Source: Vandiemenella viatica (taxonomy: Eukaryota; Arthropoda; Insecta; Orthoptera; Morabidae). From it: 64,000 nucleotides of DNA. The notes under the pieces are model-generated. The model saw nothing but the letters and a program-made list of their open reading frames with translations, was not told the DNA's origin and did no database searches. Below, one piece after another: positions 43,480 to 55,032 of the stretch. Every line of letters starts with the position of its first letter. Position 1 is the stretch's first letter. A program made the position numbers and the translations under genes. Where the stretch lies: positions 216,917,473 to 216,981,472 of the forward strand of contig JARYHS010011408.1 in NCBI GenBank assembly GCA_031002005.1. The letters are read 5' to 3'.

Positions 43480-44330
43480 AATAGCGCAATCACTGGGACT
43501 CATCAAGGAATTACCGTTTTGGTCTGAAAACTGTAGCACATATTTGTTTGGTGATACTATTTAATATATGTTGCTCTTAGAGGTGTAAAATGTATAGATA
43601 CCTCAAAAACTTCACTCGAAAAGTGCCGTAACGCTATACCGCGAGCGACTGGGAGAAGCCTTATAGCGAAGTAAAATGACCATGACCACGTTTTTTGAAT
43701 GATATTATTTGGGAATATGTTGTTATAAAATTATAAATATGGAAAAGATTACACACTAAAAAAAAAAACTTTGAACCGTAAGCGAACGTTGGTTGCCTCA
43801 TTTACGGACACATACGCGACATCCTACGATAACTTGTACATCTTCAAGAAACATATCCGCATGTTATTCCCAAGATGTTAATATTCTACGGCATTTATCA
43901 AAGTATAATGCGGTAATATTAACGTAGCTTATGTTTAGGTTGAAAGTGCGGCAATATGCTTGTTCCAGCATTACGTCGAAGGAATTTGATTTAATAGTTG
44001 AAATGCAGCCTGTACCAAAATGGTGTTTGGTTGTTGTTGTTCAAGCATAATTCGCCAGAAATTTGGATTTATTAAACATTTATCATGATTTTCAAGCAGA
44101 ATCGTTAGTGGCGCATGCGGATAGGCTGGAATGCAGCCTGTACCAAAGTGGACATAGACGCTCGCGGTATAGCGTTACGGCACTTTTCGAGTGAAGTTTG
44201 CGAGGTATCTATACATTTTACACCTCTAAGAGCAACATATATTAAATGGTATCACCAAACGAACATGTGCAACAGATTTCAACCGAAAACAACAACTCCT
44301 AGATGAGTCCCAGTGATTGCGCTATTACCT
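43480..44330. mobile_element. Foldback element with ~170-bp inverted repeats
   Basis: The left arm (43481-43655) and right arm (44150-44327) are near-complementary over their length. Landmarks are ATAGCGCAATCACTGGGACT, ATATGTTGCTCTTAGAGGTG, CTCGAAAAGTGCCG and CGGTATAGCG against their complements. The ~500-bp centre has no coding sequence but contains GCAGCCTGTACCAAA twice (about 44006 and 44133). There is no clear target duplication. The right end abuts the Helitron start at 44334. Confidence 0.8.
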
Positions 44331-44333
44331 AAA

Positions 44334-45221
44334 TCTTTATATATAAAGATGAATGTATGTTTGTTTGTTGGTTTGTTTGTTCTTCATACAAATCCACAGT
44401 TTTCATCCGATCTCGATGAAACTTTGCACACTTATCCTTTGAAACAAGGAGAAAAATACTGTCTACATTTGGTTGAAAAATTATCTGTATAAATAACACA
44501 TGTTGTGTCATAACTTCGAAATACGGCGATAGACAGACACGTTGGATGTGAACGTCTCCAGACCGTGTTTCCGTGTAGTGAACTGGCAGCTCAGTGGCTA
44601 AAGAGCTTGCTTACGAACGTCGTGGTCTCCGGTTCAAATCTCCGTGGAGGCTAAGATTTTTAAAAATTGTTTTTCATCGTTAGAGTCAGGCGTGGGCCGT
44701 AGGTTATTTGGATTGAATGTTAAACTGTAGATATTATAAAGTTAGGGGTGCAATCCGAGGCAAACCGTAGGTAGTCATGCAATTTTGTAGGTGTACACTT
44801 TTTTACGTTATAATGATCCCTCAGGTGTTGTTCGCAGTCAGTGTGTGAGTGTGAACCACAGTAATGCTAATATAAATACGGAAGTAAGTCTCTGTCTTTT
44901 TGTTACGTTTTGGCTATATCGTTGTGATGGAATTTTATAAGGAAAGCTGTATGAAGGGCACAGGATATTTTTTCCAGTATGATTAACAGTTGTAGTCACG
45001 AAATTTTGAAATCTTATCGAATAGTGACAGAAATATGTTGGAAATTGATTCTCTTCAAGAGGCAGGTTCGACGGTAGAATGATATAGTGATAGCTTTCCT
45101 GTCATATTATGCCGACTCGATATTGTTTGGGAACAATCCTTCGTTACCAACAAATTTTTATATTTAATTCTGGCAAAAAAATTATTAATCCACGCGTACG
45201 AAGTCGCGAGTACGAGGCTAG
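44334..45221 (+). mobile_element. Tandem Helitron composite, locus 1
   Basis: Starts TCTTTATATATAAAGATG with GTATGTTTGTTTG repeats, the same 5' start as at 58622. A second start-like segment, GCTAATATAAATACGGAAGTAAG, is at about 44864. It ends in the hairpin CGCGTACGAAGTCGCGAG and GGCTAG-T at 45216-45222. The second part (44862-45221) matches 59323-59687 closely. No coding capacity; a tRNA-like patch lies at 44580-44655. Confidence 0.75.
44575..44655 (+). repeat. tRNA-like sequence inside a Helitron unit
   Basis: GGCAGCTCAGTGGCTAAAGA resembles a tRNA D-arm with box A, and CTCCGGTTCAAATCTCC resembles box B, about 55 nt apart. The T-stem does not pair and the acceptor ends are not complementary, so it is not a functional tRNA gene. 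It could be a captured tRNA or SINE head. Confidence 0.55.
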
Positions 45222-46112
45222 TGTTGACATAACTACCATTTACAATGCTGAAGCAGAAGTTACGATGTATTATGTGGCTGAAGATACATGGCATAGGAAT
45301 ACGATAGATTGCTAGAAATGCAGAGTAGAAGAAACAGCAGGATGTTGGTGGATGGTAAAAGAAGTGCTATGGCGGGGAGGAATTTACCTTCTGATGACTA
45401 CACAGATAGAAACCCTTGAAACCTAGGACGCAAGAAATGATCACAATTGCAGCAAATCATAATAAGAGGAATATTTGCATAGAAGTTGTGATGGTATTTG
45501 ACGTTCCAAAAAAATAAAACAAATACCAGAGTTGTACGAATTACATTATTTACCATGGTTCTAGAAATTCTTTTCTTTTTATTGTAGTAAAAAATAAAAA
45601 AGGTGAATTATTTTAGATAGTTACTGTAGTCATCGTAAACTTCGCTGCATCAGTTAAACTAATTACCTTTAGTGAAAAGATATCTCATGGTTTCTCAATT
45701 ACAGTAATAAGGGTTGTGAGATCTTATGCAATGAAGTTAACTAAAATGCCACGTAGATCCAGCGCACTTGTTGCTCTAGCTGTCTCCTCCAGTCTAAGTC
45801 AAGGTCAACAGAACGTAGTAAATGAAAAAATCATTTTACTTACGTCATTTTTGAAATTACTACTCTAGCAGTTTGATTACATGTAAGTGCGTTCCAGGAC
45901 GTCCGTAATTAGCGTGATGGTGGTAACCTTAGAACTATAAGTACTGAGTCTTCTCCAAACAAACAACCTGAGAAGATTAATGAACACCCGAAGGTCGCGT
46001 CAAAGTGGAATCGCCCTATTTCATCCTGCGAGTGGACGTTCTTCTTCAAATACTCTACTGGGCTCAAGCTACACTAGCTGCAGTCTTTAAAAGTGCTTGC
46101 CTGCCAATAACA
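45222..46112. other. Unassigned stretch
   Basis: No gene or recognised repeat. Confidence 0.35.
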
Positions 46113-46325
46113 CTGATAGAAAAGCCCCGCTCTGGTCATGCAATCGAGAGGACGCAAGTTCAAATCCCCCTCCGGCCATCCTGATTTCTGTTTTCCATCG
46201 TTTGCCGAAATCGCTTCAGGCGATTGTCGGATTGGTTTCTTCAAAATTTACTTCTCGTTCCTTGCCCCCAGTCCATTCCTCTCAAATGACCTTAACGTCG
46301 AGGAGGTATAGAGCCATAAGAAACA
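46113..46325 (+). mobile_element. SINE-1 copy, diverged
   Basis: Box B AAGTTCAAATCCCC, body CTGTTTTCCATCGTTTGCCG, CTTCTCGTTCCTTGCCCCC, and 3' AATGACCTTAACGTCGAGGAG with GAGCCATAAG. The 5' end is degenerate. Subfamily A by its tail. Confidence 0.78.
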
Positions 46326-46700
46326 CTGTATTAATGGAACGTTCCTGTGGTTGATACCAAAAAATCCAGAATATGACTCAGCCAACAGAAATAGTCTTTT
46401 GCACACTCCACGCGTTTCCTACAATAATCACCAGTTAGTTATCCTTTTTTTCCAAAATAGGACATTAAAATCATTTTTACTAACATACAAAATTCTGAAC
46501 CTCGGAGTAAACCTGGCATGTCTTATCAAATTTTGTGATATTTGATGGAATGAAATCACAAAATGATAAAATAATATAAATCTCCAAGTACGATAATTTA
46601 TAATGTAATGTGGGTATGAGCTTTAATATGTCCACTATAAAGGTGCGCTATTATCAGTTAGTTCCTGTGACACTTGCGGAATACGGACAGTTCTGTCTGA
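46326..46700. other. Unassigned stretch
   Basis: No gene or repeat recognised. Confidence 0.35.
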
Positions 46701-46703
46701 TTT

Positions 46704-48087
46704 GTGAATACGATGGTCCGATATTTAAAGGTTATATTCAATAAAAAAGGAGAAATTCCGACTGATTTCAATAGAAATATCATCTTCACATTTCCAAAGA
46801 AAGCACAAGCCGACAAATGTGAGAATTATCGCACCATTAGTCTAACATCATATGCTTCAAAATTACTTACCACAATAATATACAGAAGGATGGAAAGGGT
46901 AGTAGAAGAGATAGTAGGTGAAGATCAGTTTGGGTTTAGGAAAATCGCGGTACAAGGGAAGAAATTCTGTCTTTAAGATTAATACTTGTAGGGCGGATCA
47001 AGAAAAACAAAGATACTTTTATGGCATTTGTTGATTTAGAAAAAGCTTTTGATAATGTTAGGTGGGATAAAATGTTCAAAATATTAAAGAAGTCAGGTCT
47101 AAAGTATCGAGATAGAAGAATACTTTATAAACTATATAAGAATCAAGTGGCTATAATAAAAGTAGAGAATCACGACAGACATGCATCAGTTAAAAAGGGT
47201 GTGAGACAAGGTTGTAGTCTATCCCCGTTAATATTCAACTTGTATGTAGAAGAAGCAATGAAGAAAGTCAAAGAAAAATTTTCATGCGGCATAAGTTTTC
47301 AGGGGGGAAAAAATCAGTATGCTAAGATTAGCTGATGGCATTGTCTTGTTAGCAGAGAGGGCTGAGGATATTGAGAAGTTACTGAATGGCATGAACAAAA
47401 TACTGAAGAAAGATTTTGGATATAAATCAAAGCAAGACTAAAGTGATGAAATTTAGCAGAAATGATACCAATCACAGTAGATTAAATATAAAAATAGGGT
47501 CGGATGCAATAGGGGAAGTGAGTTCTGTTACTTGGGAAGCAAAATTACAACTGATGGCCGAAGCAGGAATGATGTTAATAGCCAAATAGCACTAGCAAAA
47601 AGAGCCTTCACGAAAAAGAGAAACCTTTTAGTTTCAAATATTGATCTAGGAATTAGAAAGAACTTTTTAAAACTCTTTGTGTGGAGCACAGCACTTTATG
47701 GTAGCGAAACATGGACCTTGGGAATACCGGAAAGAAAGAAAATTGAAGTATTTGAAATGTGGTGTTACAGAAGAATGCTGAAAATTAAGTGGACTGACAA
47801 AGTAAGAAATGAACGAGTTTTGGAAATGATGGGTGAGAAAAGAAGTTTGTGGAAAAAGCTTACAGAAAAGAAAAGACAGGCTGGTAGGTCATATTTTGAG
47901 ACAAGCTGGATTAGTTAATTTGTTAGTGGAGGGAACAGTCGAAGGTAAGAACTGTAGAGGAAGACAGAGATTAGAATATATGAAGCAGATAATTGAGGAC
48001 GTGGGTTGTAAGGGGTATGTAGAGATGAAGAGTTCGGCACAGGATAGGAAGGGATGGAGGGTTGCATCAAACCAGTCGAAAGAATGA
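46704..48087 (+). pseudogene. LINE reverse transcriptase with altered active site
   Basis: Pieces in order: KCENYRTISLTSYASKLLTT and EDQFGFRK (46800-46945); MAFVDLEKAFDNVRWDKMFK (47021-47080, first catalytic Asp); VKKGVRQGCSLSPLIFNLYV (47190-47250); LADGIVLLAE (near 47322-47355), where the expected LADD has Gly in place of the second Asp; then SETWTLGIPERKKIEVFEMW and CYRRMLKIKWTDKVRNERV (47690-47820); and HILRQAGLVNLLVEGTVEGK (47895-47945). With that Asp lost plus several shifts the enzyme would be inactive. It is relatively little eroded elsewhere, so it may be a younger relic. Confidence 0.88.
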
Positions 48088-48110
48088 CGACAGCAAAAAA
48101 AATAAAAAAT
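46704..48110 (+). mobile_element. LINE relic (reverse transcriptase to 3' end)
   Basis: Non-LTR retrotransposon covering the reverse transcriptase fingers to the C-terminus, ending soon after the last coding block in an A-rich run (48092-48110). The protein end (DVGCKGYVEMKSSAQDRKGW then R) is the hallmark of a LINE group widespread in arthropods. The endonuclease and 5' parts are missing. Frame breaks near 46976, 47335, 47440 and 47910. Confidence 0.88.
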
Positions 48111-48900
48111 CTATCAGTTGATAAAGATAAAAACATCTTCAAAATCATTATTAATACTCTTGGTCGACGCCCAAAGTAGTTTAATTACTGTTAACGAATT
48201 TGTGAATTAATTAATCTACTCTGTGTGATACCGCAGTGAGTTATAATATTACATGTTTATTTTGCTATTTGCCACTACTTGAAAGTAGGTTACAAGATGC
48301 TGGAGAATGTTGTTGTTTTTACGAAGCCTTTATGAGATAATACCAGCGCGATTTGTGAAAAATTAGATCAACTTTAATGGATGCTGAAGCAAAGAGTAAC
48401 AGCTGTGAGGCATTGTGTTTGTCGTACCCAAGTCTCCATTCATATGACTCTCACTTCTGTTCTCTTAATTTTTTGTGGTTATAAATCAAACGAGATGAAT
48501 CGGCACTTTCACAGCGCAAAAGACAAACGTCAAGGTAGTCGATTAAGAACTTTCGCCTGGTAACCTCAGAGCCAAATAGTAATTACACAGTGCTTTAAAA
48601 TCGTTCTACTGGGGACTTAAAGTCTTGGGATTTCAGCACATTAGGCCTTCCTGCAAGCCACATAAGTACCGTCTCTTCCTATGTTATTAAATGGGCCATT
48701 CCGTAGACAATGGCACCGGAATATTATTCCGTAGCAAGGTTTTATTTGCGTCACAACATAATGGCACGCCGTGCCCCTCAAGGTCGCTGAGATCGATGTT
48801 TCGCGATGGAATGGTCCCCGCTTTCACCTCGCCGAGTAAGTGAGGTTACCTTGATCCCCAGAGACCTCAGCTATTAGTCACACTCGTCAGTTTCTATTCT
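48111..48900. other. Unassigned stretch
   Basis: No gene or recognised repeat before the hAT MITE. Confidence 0.35.
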
Positions 48901-48908
48901 CTCAACCT

Positions 48909-49269
48909 CAGGCCCGCCGCTAGCTGTTTGAGCGCCCGCGTGCAATACCAATTATGCCGCCCCCTATCTAACTACAGCCAGTGGTGGATCTAGGAATTTT
49001 CCGAACCGGGTCAAAAGAATGTGAGATTGCCGCCCCTTCAAACATTATTTGCCGCCCCCATTGTTGCCACACCGAGTGTTGCCGCCTGAAGCAGCTGTTG
49101 AGCTAAAAAAAAAAAAAAAAGGTCGCCCGCTCCATAATAGGCTGCAAATTTCGTCGCGGAATGACAACTATCCCGGGGCGGCGACTGTCGATCACTCGAT
49201 TTGCCGCCCCCCCTCGACCTGCCGCCCGCGTGCGGTGCACGCCTTGCACGCCCGCTTACGGCGGCCCTG
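48909..49269. mobile_element. hAT-type MITE (361 bp)
   Basis: Ends CAGGCCCGCCGC and GCGGCGGCCCTG-like (GGCGGCCCTG) are inverted repeats with further G/C-rich complementarity (GCCGCCCCC blocks near 49000-49040 and 49200-49225). A perfect 8-bp duplication CTCAACCT flanks it (48901-48908 and 49270-49277). The internal GTGGTGGATCTAGG near 48980 is another hAT-like terminus. Non-coding; the frames across it are incidental. Confidence 0.85.
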
Positions 49270-49315
49270 CTCAACCTCACGTGAGCTTTGATCCATACTG
49301 CGTGCCAACTTCTAC

Positions 49316-50536
49316 TACACTTACCGACAAAAATAATGAAGCACCCATAATACATGGTCGGATGTCAAAGCAATTTCGCACACATACACTCCATCGCCGG
49401 ATATGTATATGATTTAGAGTTGAAATTATCTGTGACAGGAAAAGGCTACAAGCGTGCATTAGTGCTGTTTGTGTTTGTTCTTGTCATACCTGGTATAAAG
49501 GATGTGAGCAGCGACAAATGTTGAGTGATCACTGAAGGACAAGTAGATGCCGCGTACTCGTGTCTCCATATGGTTGGCTGGTCGAATAACGCAATATGCA
49601 GATTTGTGGGGCATCTGGATATGACAGTGGCTCGATGTTGGACTGCGTGGGAATGTGAGGGCAAGCATGCTCGTCGTCAAGGTTCTGGTCGACCACGTCT
49701 GACCATAAAGAGGAAGGATTGGGCACCAAGCAAATCGTAGCCCCTTCACATCTGCTCCTGCCATCCGAGAAAAAGTAATTGGCTCCCTGCAATATTTATA
49801 TCGTACTATCGGTCGGAGACTAGTAGCAGACGGAGTAGGGATTTACCATCCCATGCGTTAGCTGCGTTTGGAGTGGTACTGCGACCGGAAAACATGGACT
49901 GTTGATGAATGGTGTCGCATGGTATCAAGCGATTAATCGCAGTTCTGCATTCCCTTCCGATGACCATCGTATGAGGTATGATGGCCACCGGGGAAAAGGT
50001 CCCATTCTTCCAATATTTTGGAGAGGCACAATAGAGATACTCTCTCCTCATGGTGTGGGGAACAATCAGAAATGACTTCAGGTAACGGTTTGTACTGACG
50101 ACGTCATATATCAACTACATCCTGCGTCCTCATGTGTCACCTCTCATAGTGGTACCATTTTTCAACAGGAAAATGCTCGTCCACACACAGCACGTGTCTC
50201 TATGAACTGTATGCGTAATGATGAGTTTCTCCGTTTTCAGCGAGATTCACAGATCACTCGCCGTTACAATATGTGTGTGACCTCAACTCCGTCCCAGTAT
50301 CCAGGATATCAAGGACTAGTTACAACAATTGTGGACCATCTTGCCTCAGGAGAGGATTTAACGGCTTTATGACACCCATCCCAACAGAATCAGTACATGC
50401 ATCCAGGCCGCGTCATAATGATAAATAGGCTCATATTACCAAATTTTATTGTAATTTTACTCAATTTTGTAATCAGTGAAATAACATCACATACCTTTCT
50501 GGATGTTTCACCTTTTTTTTTTTGTCGTTTAGTGTA
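49316..50536 (+). mobile_element. Tc1-like transposon relic (about 1.2 kb)
   Basis: Ends TACACTTACCGACAAAAATA and its degenerate complement (TTTTTTGTCGTTTAGTGTA at 50518-50536) form terminal repeats that include a TA duplication. The interior holds a decayed transposase along the plus strand. It sits about 40 bp beyond the hAT MITE. Confidence 0.8.
49525..50370 (+). pseudogene. Tc1-like transposase remnant
   Basis: N-terminal helix-turn-helix piece (49525-49740): VGWSNNAICRFVGHLDMTVA, then the KHARRQGSGRPRLTIK linker typical of Tc1 (R-x-G-x-G-R-P-R). Later pieces in other frames are YLYRTIGRRLVADGVGIYHP (about 49793-49855), RLEWYCDRKTWTVDEWCRMV (about 49865-49925) and the FQQENARPHTARVS-like segment near 50157-50200. 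The SPDL block is decayed. Numerous stops and shifts. Confidence 0.8.
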
Positions 50537-50979
50537 TACGGCATTCAAATTGATTCGTATCACACCAGATTTATATATATTTTAACATGGATGATTTTTT
50601 CACCAATCCATTTCACTTGTCTTTTCAGAATTCCAAATACGTAACAAAGAATTGTTACGTATGTTTTAACATTCAATTTCAATCAGTTTTCTTGACAGAA
50701 ATTTGAAAGTTTACAGATACGTTGTTTATTTATTTACATGCATATAGAATATCACGTGTTAGAGTCTCAAATTAGTGGAAGAAATGTTGAAATTATTTCT
50801 AACTGAAAAAAAGTTTAACTGTTGCGTTGAATAAGTTAAGGCTTAACAGCTGTGACTTAACTGTGTGCCAAAATATTGACTGTAATAATTAGCTAAAAAT
50901 GAGTTTTAAAAGTCGACACATGCGAATAAACGTATCTTGTGTGGTTAACACTGCAAATATAAATATATATATATATATA
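50537..50979. other. Unassigned stretch
   Basis: AT-rich, with an AT dinucleotide run at 50960-50979. No gene. Confidence 0.35.
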
Positions 50980-52125
50980 GGACTACTGAAAATCCTAAAG
51001 GAATATGGGCTAGCAATAAATCAAGATAATTGATCAATCCGACACTAACCAACACAACAAACAAAGTAAAATTCATGTGAGAGCTTTACAGAGAATTCTA
51101 GATAAAAACTGGCGCTAGACAGGGTGACGGTCTCTCATCAATCCTATTTAATATAGCCCTGGACAAAGTTATTAGCTAATGGGAGAAAACGAATATCGCA
51201 GTAAAACTAGGCAGAAACCGACTAAATGTCTCTTGCTTGGCCTTCGCAGATGATTTAGATATTCTGTCAGAAAGTGAACAACAAGCCATCAAACAAATAC
51301 AATCCCTCAAGATATAGCAGAAAAAATTGGACTAAAAATCTCCTTTGAGAAAACGGTTTTTTGGAACACAAACTGATTATAAAACACTGGACACAAAATA
51401 TGGGAAATTCAACAGAGTCACTGAGTTTAAATACTCAGGCGAAATCGTCAGTCGAACAGGAATCGAAAAGAAGGCACAACAAAACAGACTCAACAAGATT
51501 AAAAAGGCATTCGGACAGACCTGCAACGTCTACAACAAAAATAACATAGGAATCCAATCAAAACTTAGGCATTAAAATACAGTTATTAAACCAAACGCTC
51601 TCTACGCCACAGAAACACTCACATTAAACTCAAAGAAGGTTATCGAGAACATCAAGAAAGAGGAACGAAGAATCATCAGGAAAATTATTGGACCAACCAA
51701 AACTAAAGAAGGCTAGAGACTAAAGTCAAACAAAACAGTAGAGTCCCACTCAAACATAGCCAACGACATCAGAAAACGCGGACTAAAATTCTACGGTCAC
51801 ATCTACAGGATGTCAGATAACAGATTAACTAAGCAGATATTCAAACGCATGCAACCATTAAAAATGCCTAACAGTCTGTTCAATCAAGTAAGACAAGACC
51901 TGGAAAAAGCAAATATCAAGAGATCAGAAATCCTAGATCACAAAATCTTCAGACAAAAAATACACAACTAGGTAGTCATGCCAGAAATCAAAGCCAAGAA
52001 TACCGGTTCAACTTCAGAAGAGAGAAAACTTGCCTTCAGTAAACGGATGCTTGAGTACTGGAATGGAAAAAGAAACTCTGACAGAAAATGGTTAAGTTTT
52101 GCGTGATCTTGATAGGTCCATTCAC
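50980..52125 (+). mobile_element. LINE relic (reverse transcriptase C-terminal half)
   Basis: Non-LTR retrotransposon of a type different from 46704-48110, read on plus. It is interrupted at its 3' end by a SINE-1 at 52126. The AATA-rich sequence at 52383-52420 after the SINE is likely the LINE's own tail. Confidence 0.82.
51100..52080 (+). pseudogene. LINE reverse transcriptase remnant
   Basis: TGARQGDGLSSILFNIALDK (51112-51172; the RQGD..S..LFN block), LAFADDLDILSESEQQAIKQ (51238-51298) with an intact FADD, FGTQTDYKTLDTKYGKFNRV (51358-51418), FKYSGEIVSRTG, YATETLTLNSKKVIENIKKE (51605-51663), RGLKFYGHIYRMSDNRLTKQ (51778-51838), then LFNQVRQDLEKANIKRSEIL. Stops and frame changes are scattered (TAG at 51174 and 51715; shifts around 51340 and 51575). 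Confidence 0.82.
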
Positions 52126-52369
52126 TTTTTTTTTTTAACAGTTTAACGTCCCTTTTTAACAACGTGGTCTTTAGAGACGAGAAAGGATGGGGGCAAGGAA
52201 TGGGAAGGAATTCGGCCATGGCCTTTTGAAGGAAGCATCCCGGCATTCACCTGGAGTGATTTGGGGGAAACCATGGAAAACCCAAATCTGGATGCCCGGA
52301 CGGGGATTCGAACCGCCGTCCTCCCGAATGCGAGGCCAGAACGCTATCCGTTACACCACCACGCTCGGT
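52126..52369 (-). mobile_element. SINE-1 copy (subfamily B), full length with target duplication
   Basis: Minus strand, T-rich tail first, 3' stem ACGTCCCT...AGAGACG, body, box B GGTTCGAATCCCC (complement), and the 5' end CCACCACGCTCGGT. Flanks GGTCCATTCAC (52115-52125) and GGTCCATTCGC (52370-52380) are an 11-bp duplication with one mismatch. It lies in the LINE's 3' region. Confidence 0.93.
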
Positions 52370-52420
52370 GGTCCATTCGCATAAAAATAATAATAATAAC
52401 ATATAAATAAATAAATAATA

Positions 52421-53746
52421 TAGCCACGCTCACAAAGAAAATATGTAGAACAGACTTCTAATTCAGTCAGTTCTTCCGTAAAGTTATTAAGCTAGCCGTC
52501 TATTATTAACTGATGCCCATTGATTCTTACGCCAATTAATACGCTCATTGCAGATACCTATGCCAGTTTGTTTTCGTTCATGTGCCAGGTGTTAATAATC
52601 CGTCAAATGTTGCCATTGACATTACTGGAAGGGAAACGCGTCCACTAGAACTATAATAAAAATGACGTCGTCTCTGTTGATTTAGTCCATTTTCTGACAC
52701 GTCTCTGAGGTTAGAAAGGATTTTTCCAGCTAAACAACTGTTCCTCACCAAGTAGCCTCGAGTTAGGAGACCTTGGACCTTAAATCATCTCGACCTGACG
52801 AACGAAGTTGAGGTCTTAGTCAACGAACCCAGACGATAACCAAGTGTCGTATCGTTGACCGCATTTCAGTGACAAAGTCGATGTGAGATTCCTTAGCGGA
52901 ATGAGGCAAACAGTTCTTAATGAATACACTAATTTAATTAATGAAACAGTGGTCAAAACATTAAAGAATACAGATGACGTATTAAGATTAAAAAACACAC
53001 GACATTAAATCACAATAACTGACACCATTGCACAAACAGAGATATATTTTAATAAACACAGACACAAATATTACATAAGCTAAAGCATTAAGATGGCTCC
53101 ACTGTACATGTAAATAAACAATATGACTACCAACATTAAACTTTGTAACTCGTCATGTTTATTCGGCAATTCATTTTAATTATAGATAAAAAAGTGAGAT
53201 TTTATACGGCAATGACCTACTTACTTACCTGTAATGGAAACCTGCCAACTGCTGCTAATGTTTTATGCAGATATTTCAAATCTGGTCTTGAAAGTAAGAC
53301 CAAACCTAAGTTACAATTATTCGTGAAAAATTCGCCACTGCCCGGAGTCAGGTCCAATCATTATATTTAGCAAATAAACAGACTGCGCCAGTTGTTTGTA
53401 TGATGCAAGTGGTATCCACCAGTAAGTTGGTTAGTAACATTCGTTTTTAAGAATCGTAATTATCTTTCTGTTTGGAACGTATTGGTCTGAGATAAAAACC
53501 TCTGTGATTAAAATTTCGTGCCTACATTAGATAAACTTTCACTAGAAATTTACCGTCCACTGAGTGGACATTCCAGATAATTTGGTTAACAAGTCAGAAG
53601 CGATGACAGTGGATACTAACCTAGCTCTTGCTTTCGTAGTTGTTAAAACTGTTTGCGTACCACTGCAACCGCTTGAATAATCCGTCTATCACCGAAAATT
53701 ATTGTTACGAAATTACGCCTGGTATAAAAGTAGAATAAGTGACAAC
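52421..53746. other. Unassigned stretch
   Basis: No gene or recognised repeat. Confidence 0.35.
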
Positions 53747-53753
53747 GTCCAAT

Positions 53754-53755
<2 letters not shown>

Positions 53756-53798
<43 letters not shown>

Positions 53799-54029
53799 TA
53801 ACAGTTTAACGTCCCTTTTTAACAACGTGGTCTTTAGAGACGGGAAAGGATGGGGGCAAGGAATGGGAAGGAATTAGGCCATGGCCTTTTGAAGGAAGCA
53901 TCCCGGCATTCACCTAGAGTGATTTGGGGAAACCATGGAAAACCCAAATCTGGATGCCCGGACGGGGATTCGAACCGCCGTCCACCCGAATGCGAGGCCA
54001 GAACGCTATCCGTTACACCACCACGCTCG
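53756..54029 (-). mobile_element. SINE-1 copy (subfamily B), full length with long tail
   Basis: More than 40 T (poly-A on minus), then the same sequence as 52126-52369 with few differences, ending CCACCACGCTCGG. The target duplication is GTCCAATGG (53747-53755 and 54030-54038). The long homopolymer tail and the close match to the copy at 52126 suggest recent activity. Confidence 0.93.
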
Positions 54030-54038
54030 GTCCAATGG

Positions 54039-54448
54039 TAGAATATATCACAAGAATATCTACACGCAAGAAAAACGATTAGTATAGTAACAATTAAGTG
54101 ACTGTAATTACTCTCTCATTAATTGTTGCATGCATTCTGATATGTTTTGTTGTTCTAACTGAAGTATTTTTTGTTCATCAACAAATTCATCTCGTAACGA
54201 ACTCATAGTCAAATTTTAAAGTTTTTGACACCAGATACATAGTCACTGAAATAGTTTCTTTTATTATGTTTGTTTCGAAATAGCTGCGGACATTTCGTTG
54301 CTTCAGAGAATGTTTAACAAAAAAATTCTTCCAGTGTGTTAAAGTTAAAAGATTTTCAGCAACTTTTTTTCTGTCGATTTTGACACCAACAAACCGTTAA
54401 TTACACTCGCCACAAATTGTGGTTGATTAACATTTATTCCAAGAACTA
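54039..54448. other. Unassigned stretch
   Basis: No gene or repeat recognised. Confidence 0.35.
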
Positions 54449-54456
54449 CTTGATAG

Positions 54457-54685
54457 GTTTGCCTAGGTAGCGTAAGGGTTGGGAACACATGCCGAAGGTC
54501 GCCGGTTCGAATCCGCCCCAGGGCATGGGTGCTCATGTGTTTTGTGTGTCCTGTCCGTCATGTCCATACTTAGTAGCAACAATGTACTGGAGAAAGTGAT
54601 ACATTGGGAAAGTCATGATAGTCATATTGCTCTGGCTGTATGGCCTAAAAGGCCAAATGCCAGCTTTTTTTATTAAAAAAAATTG
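54457..54685 (+). mobile_element. SINE-2 copy with target duplication
   Basis: Head GTTTGCCTAGGTAGCGTAAG, box B GCCGGTTCGAATCC, body GTGTGTCCTGTCCGTCATG, and the 3' hairpin GGCCTAAAAGGCC with AAATGCCAGC and a T/A-rich tail. The target duplication is CTTGATAG (54449-54456 and 54686-54693). Confidence 0.88.
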
Positions 54686-54693
54686 CTTGATAG

Positions 54694-55032
54694 CTTACGA
54701 AACCGAATTTTCCGCAGAAATTCTTCCAATTTCCTCCTTTCTGCTTCCTTAATTAAGTAGCATTCAGTGAGATTTGGTTCTGGAGAACTTACTAATAAGT
54801 GGACAATTGGCCTTTTCAATTAAAAAAAAATAAAAAAAATAGAAAAAAAAGAAATAAAAGAAGAAGTGAGGAAAATCAAATAAAGATAAGCTTTTGGCCA
54901 TTAAACAATAGAGCCAATATGTGTATGCCGTTGTTCAGCCGATCAATAAAAATTAGCTTTCATGAAGGCATTAGTTACATTTCACGGCAATATAACAGGA
55001 ACACAACATTTAATCAAGCTCTGCGATAGGTG
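54694..55032. other. Unassigned stretch
   Basis: A-rich (54821-54870). No gene. Confidence 0.35.

Noticed and set aside
53643..53825. Lys-rich minus frame near a T-run
   Set aside because: It translates the poly-A tail of the SINE at 53756.
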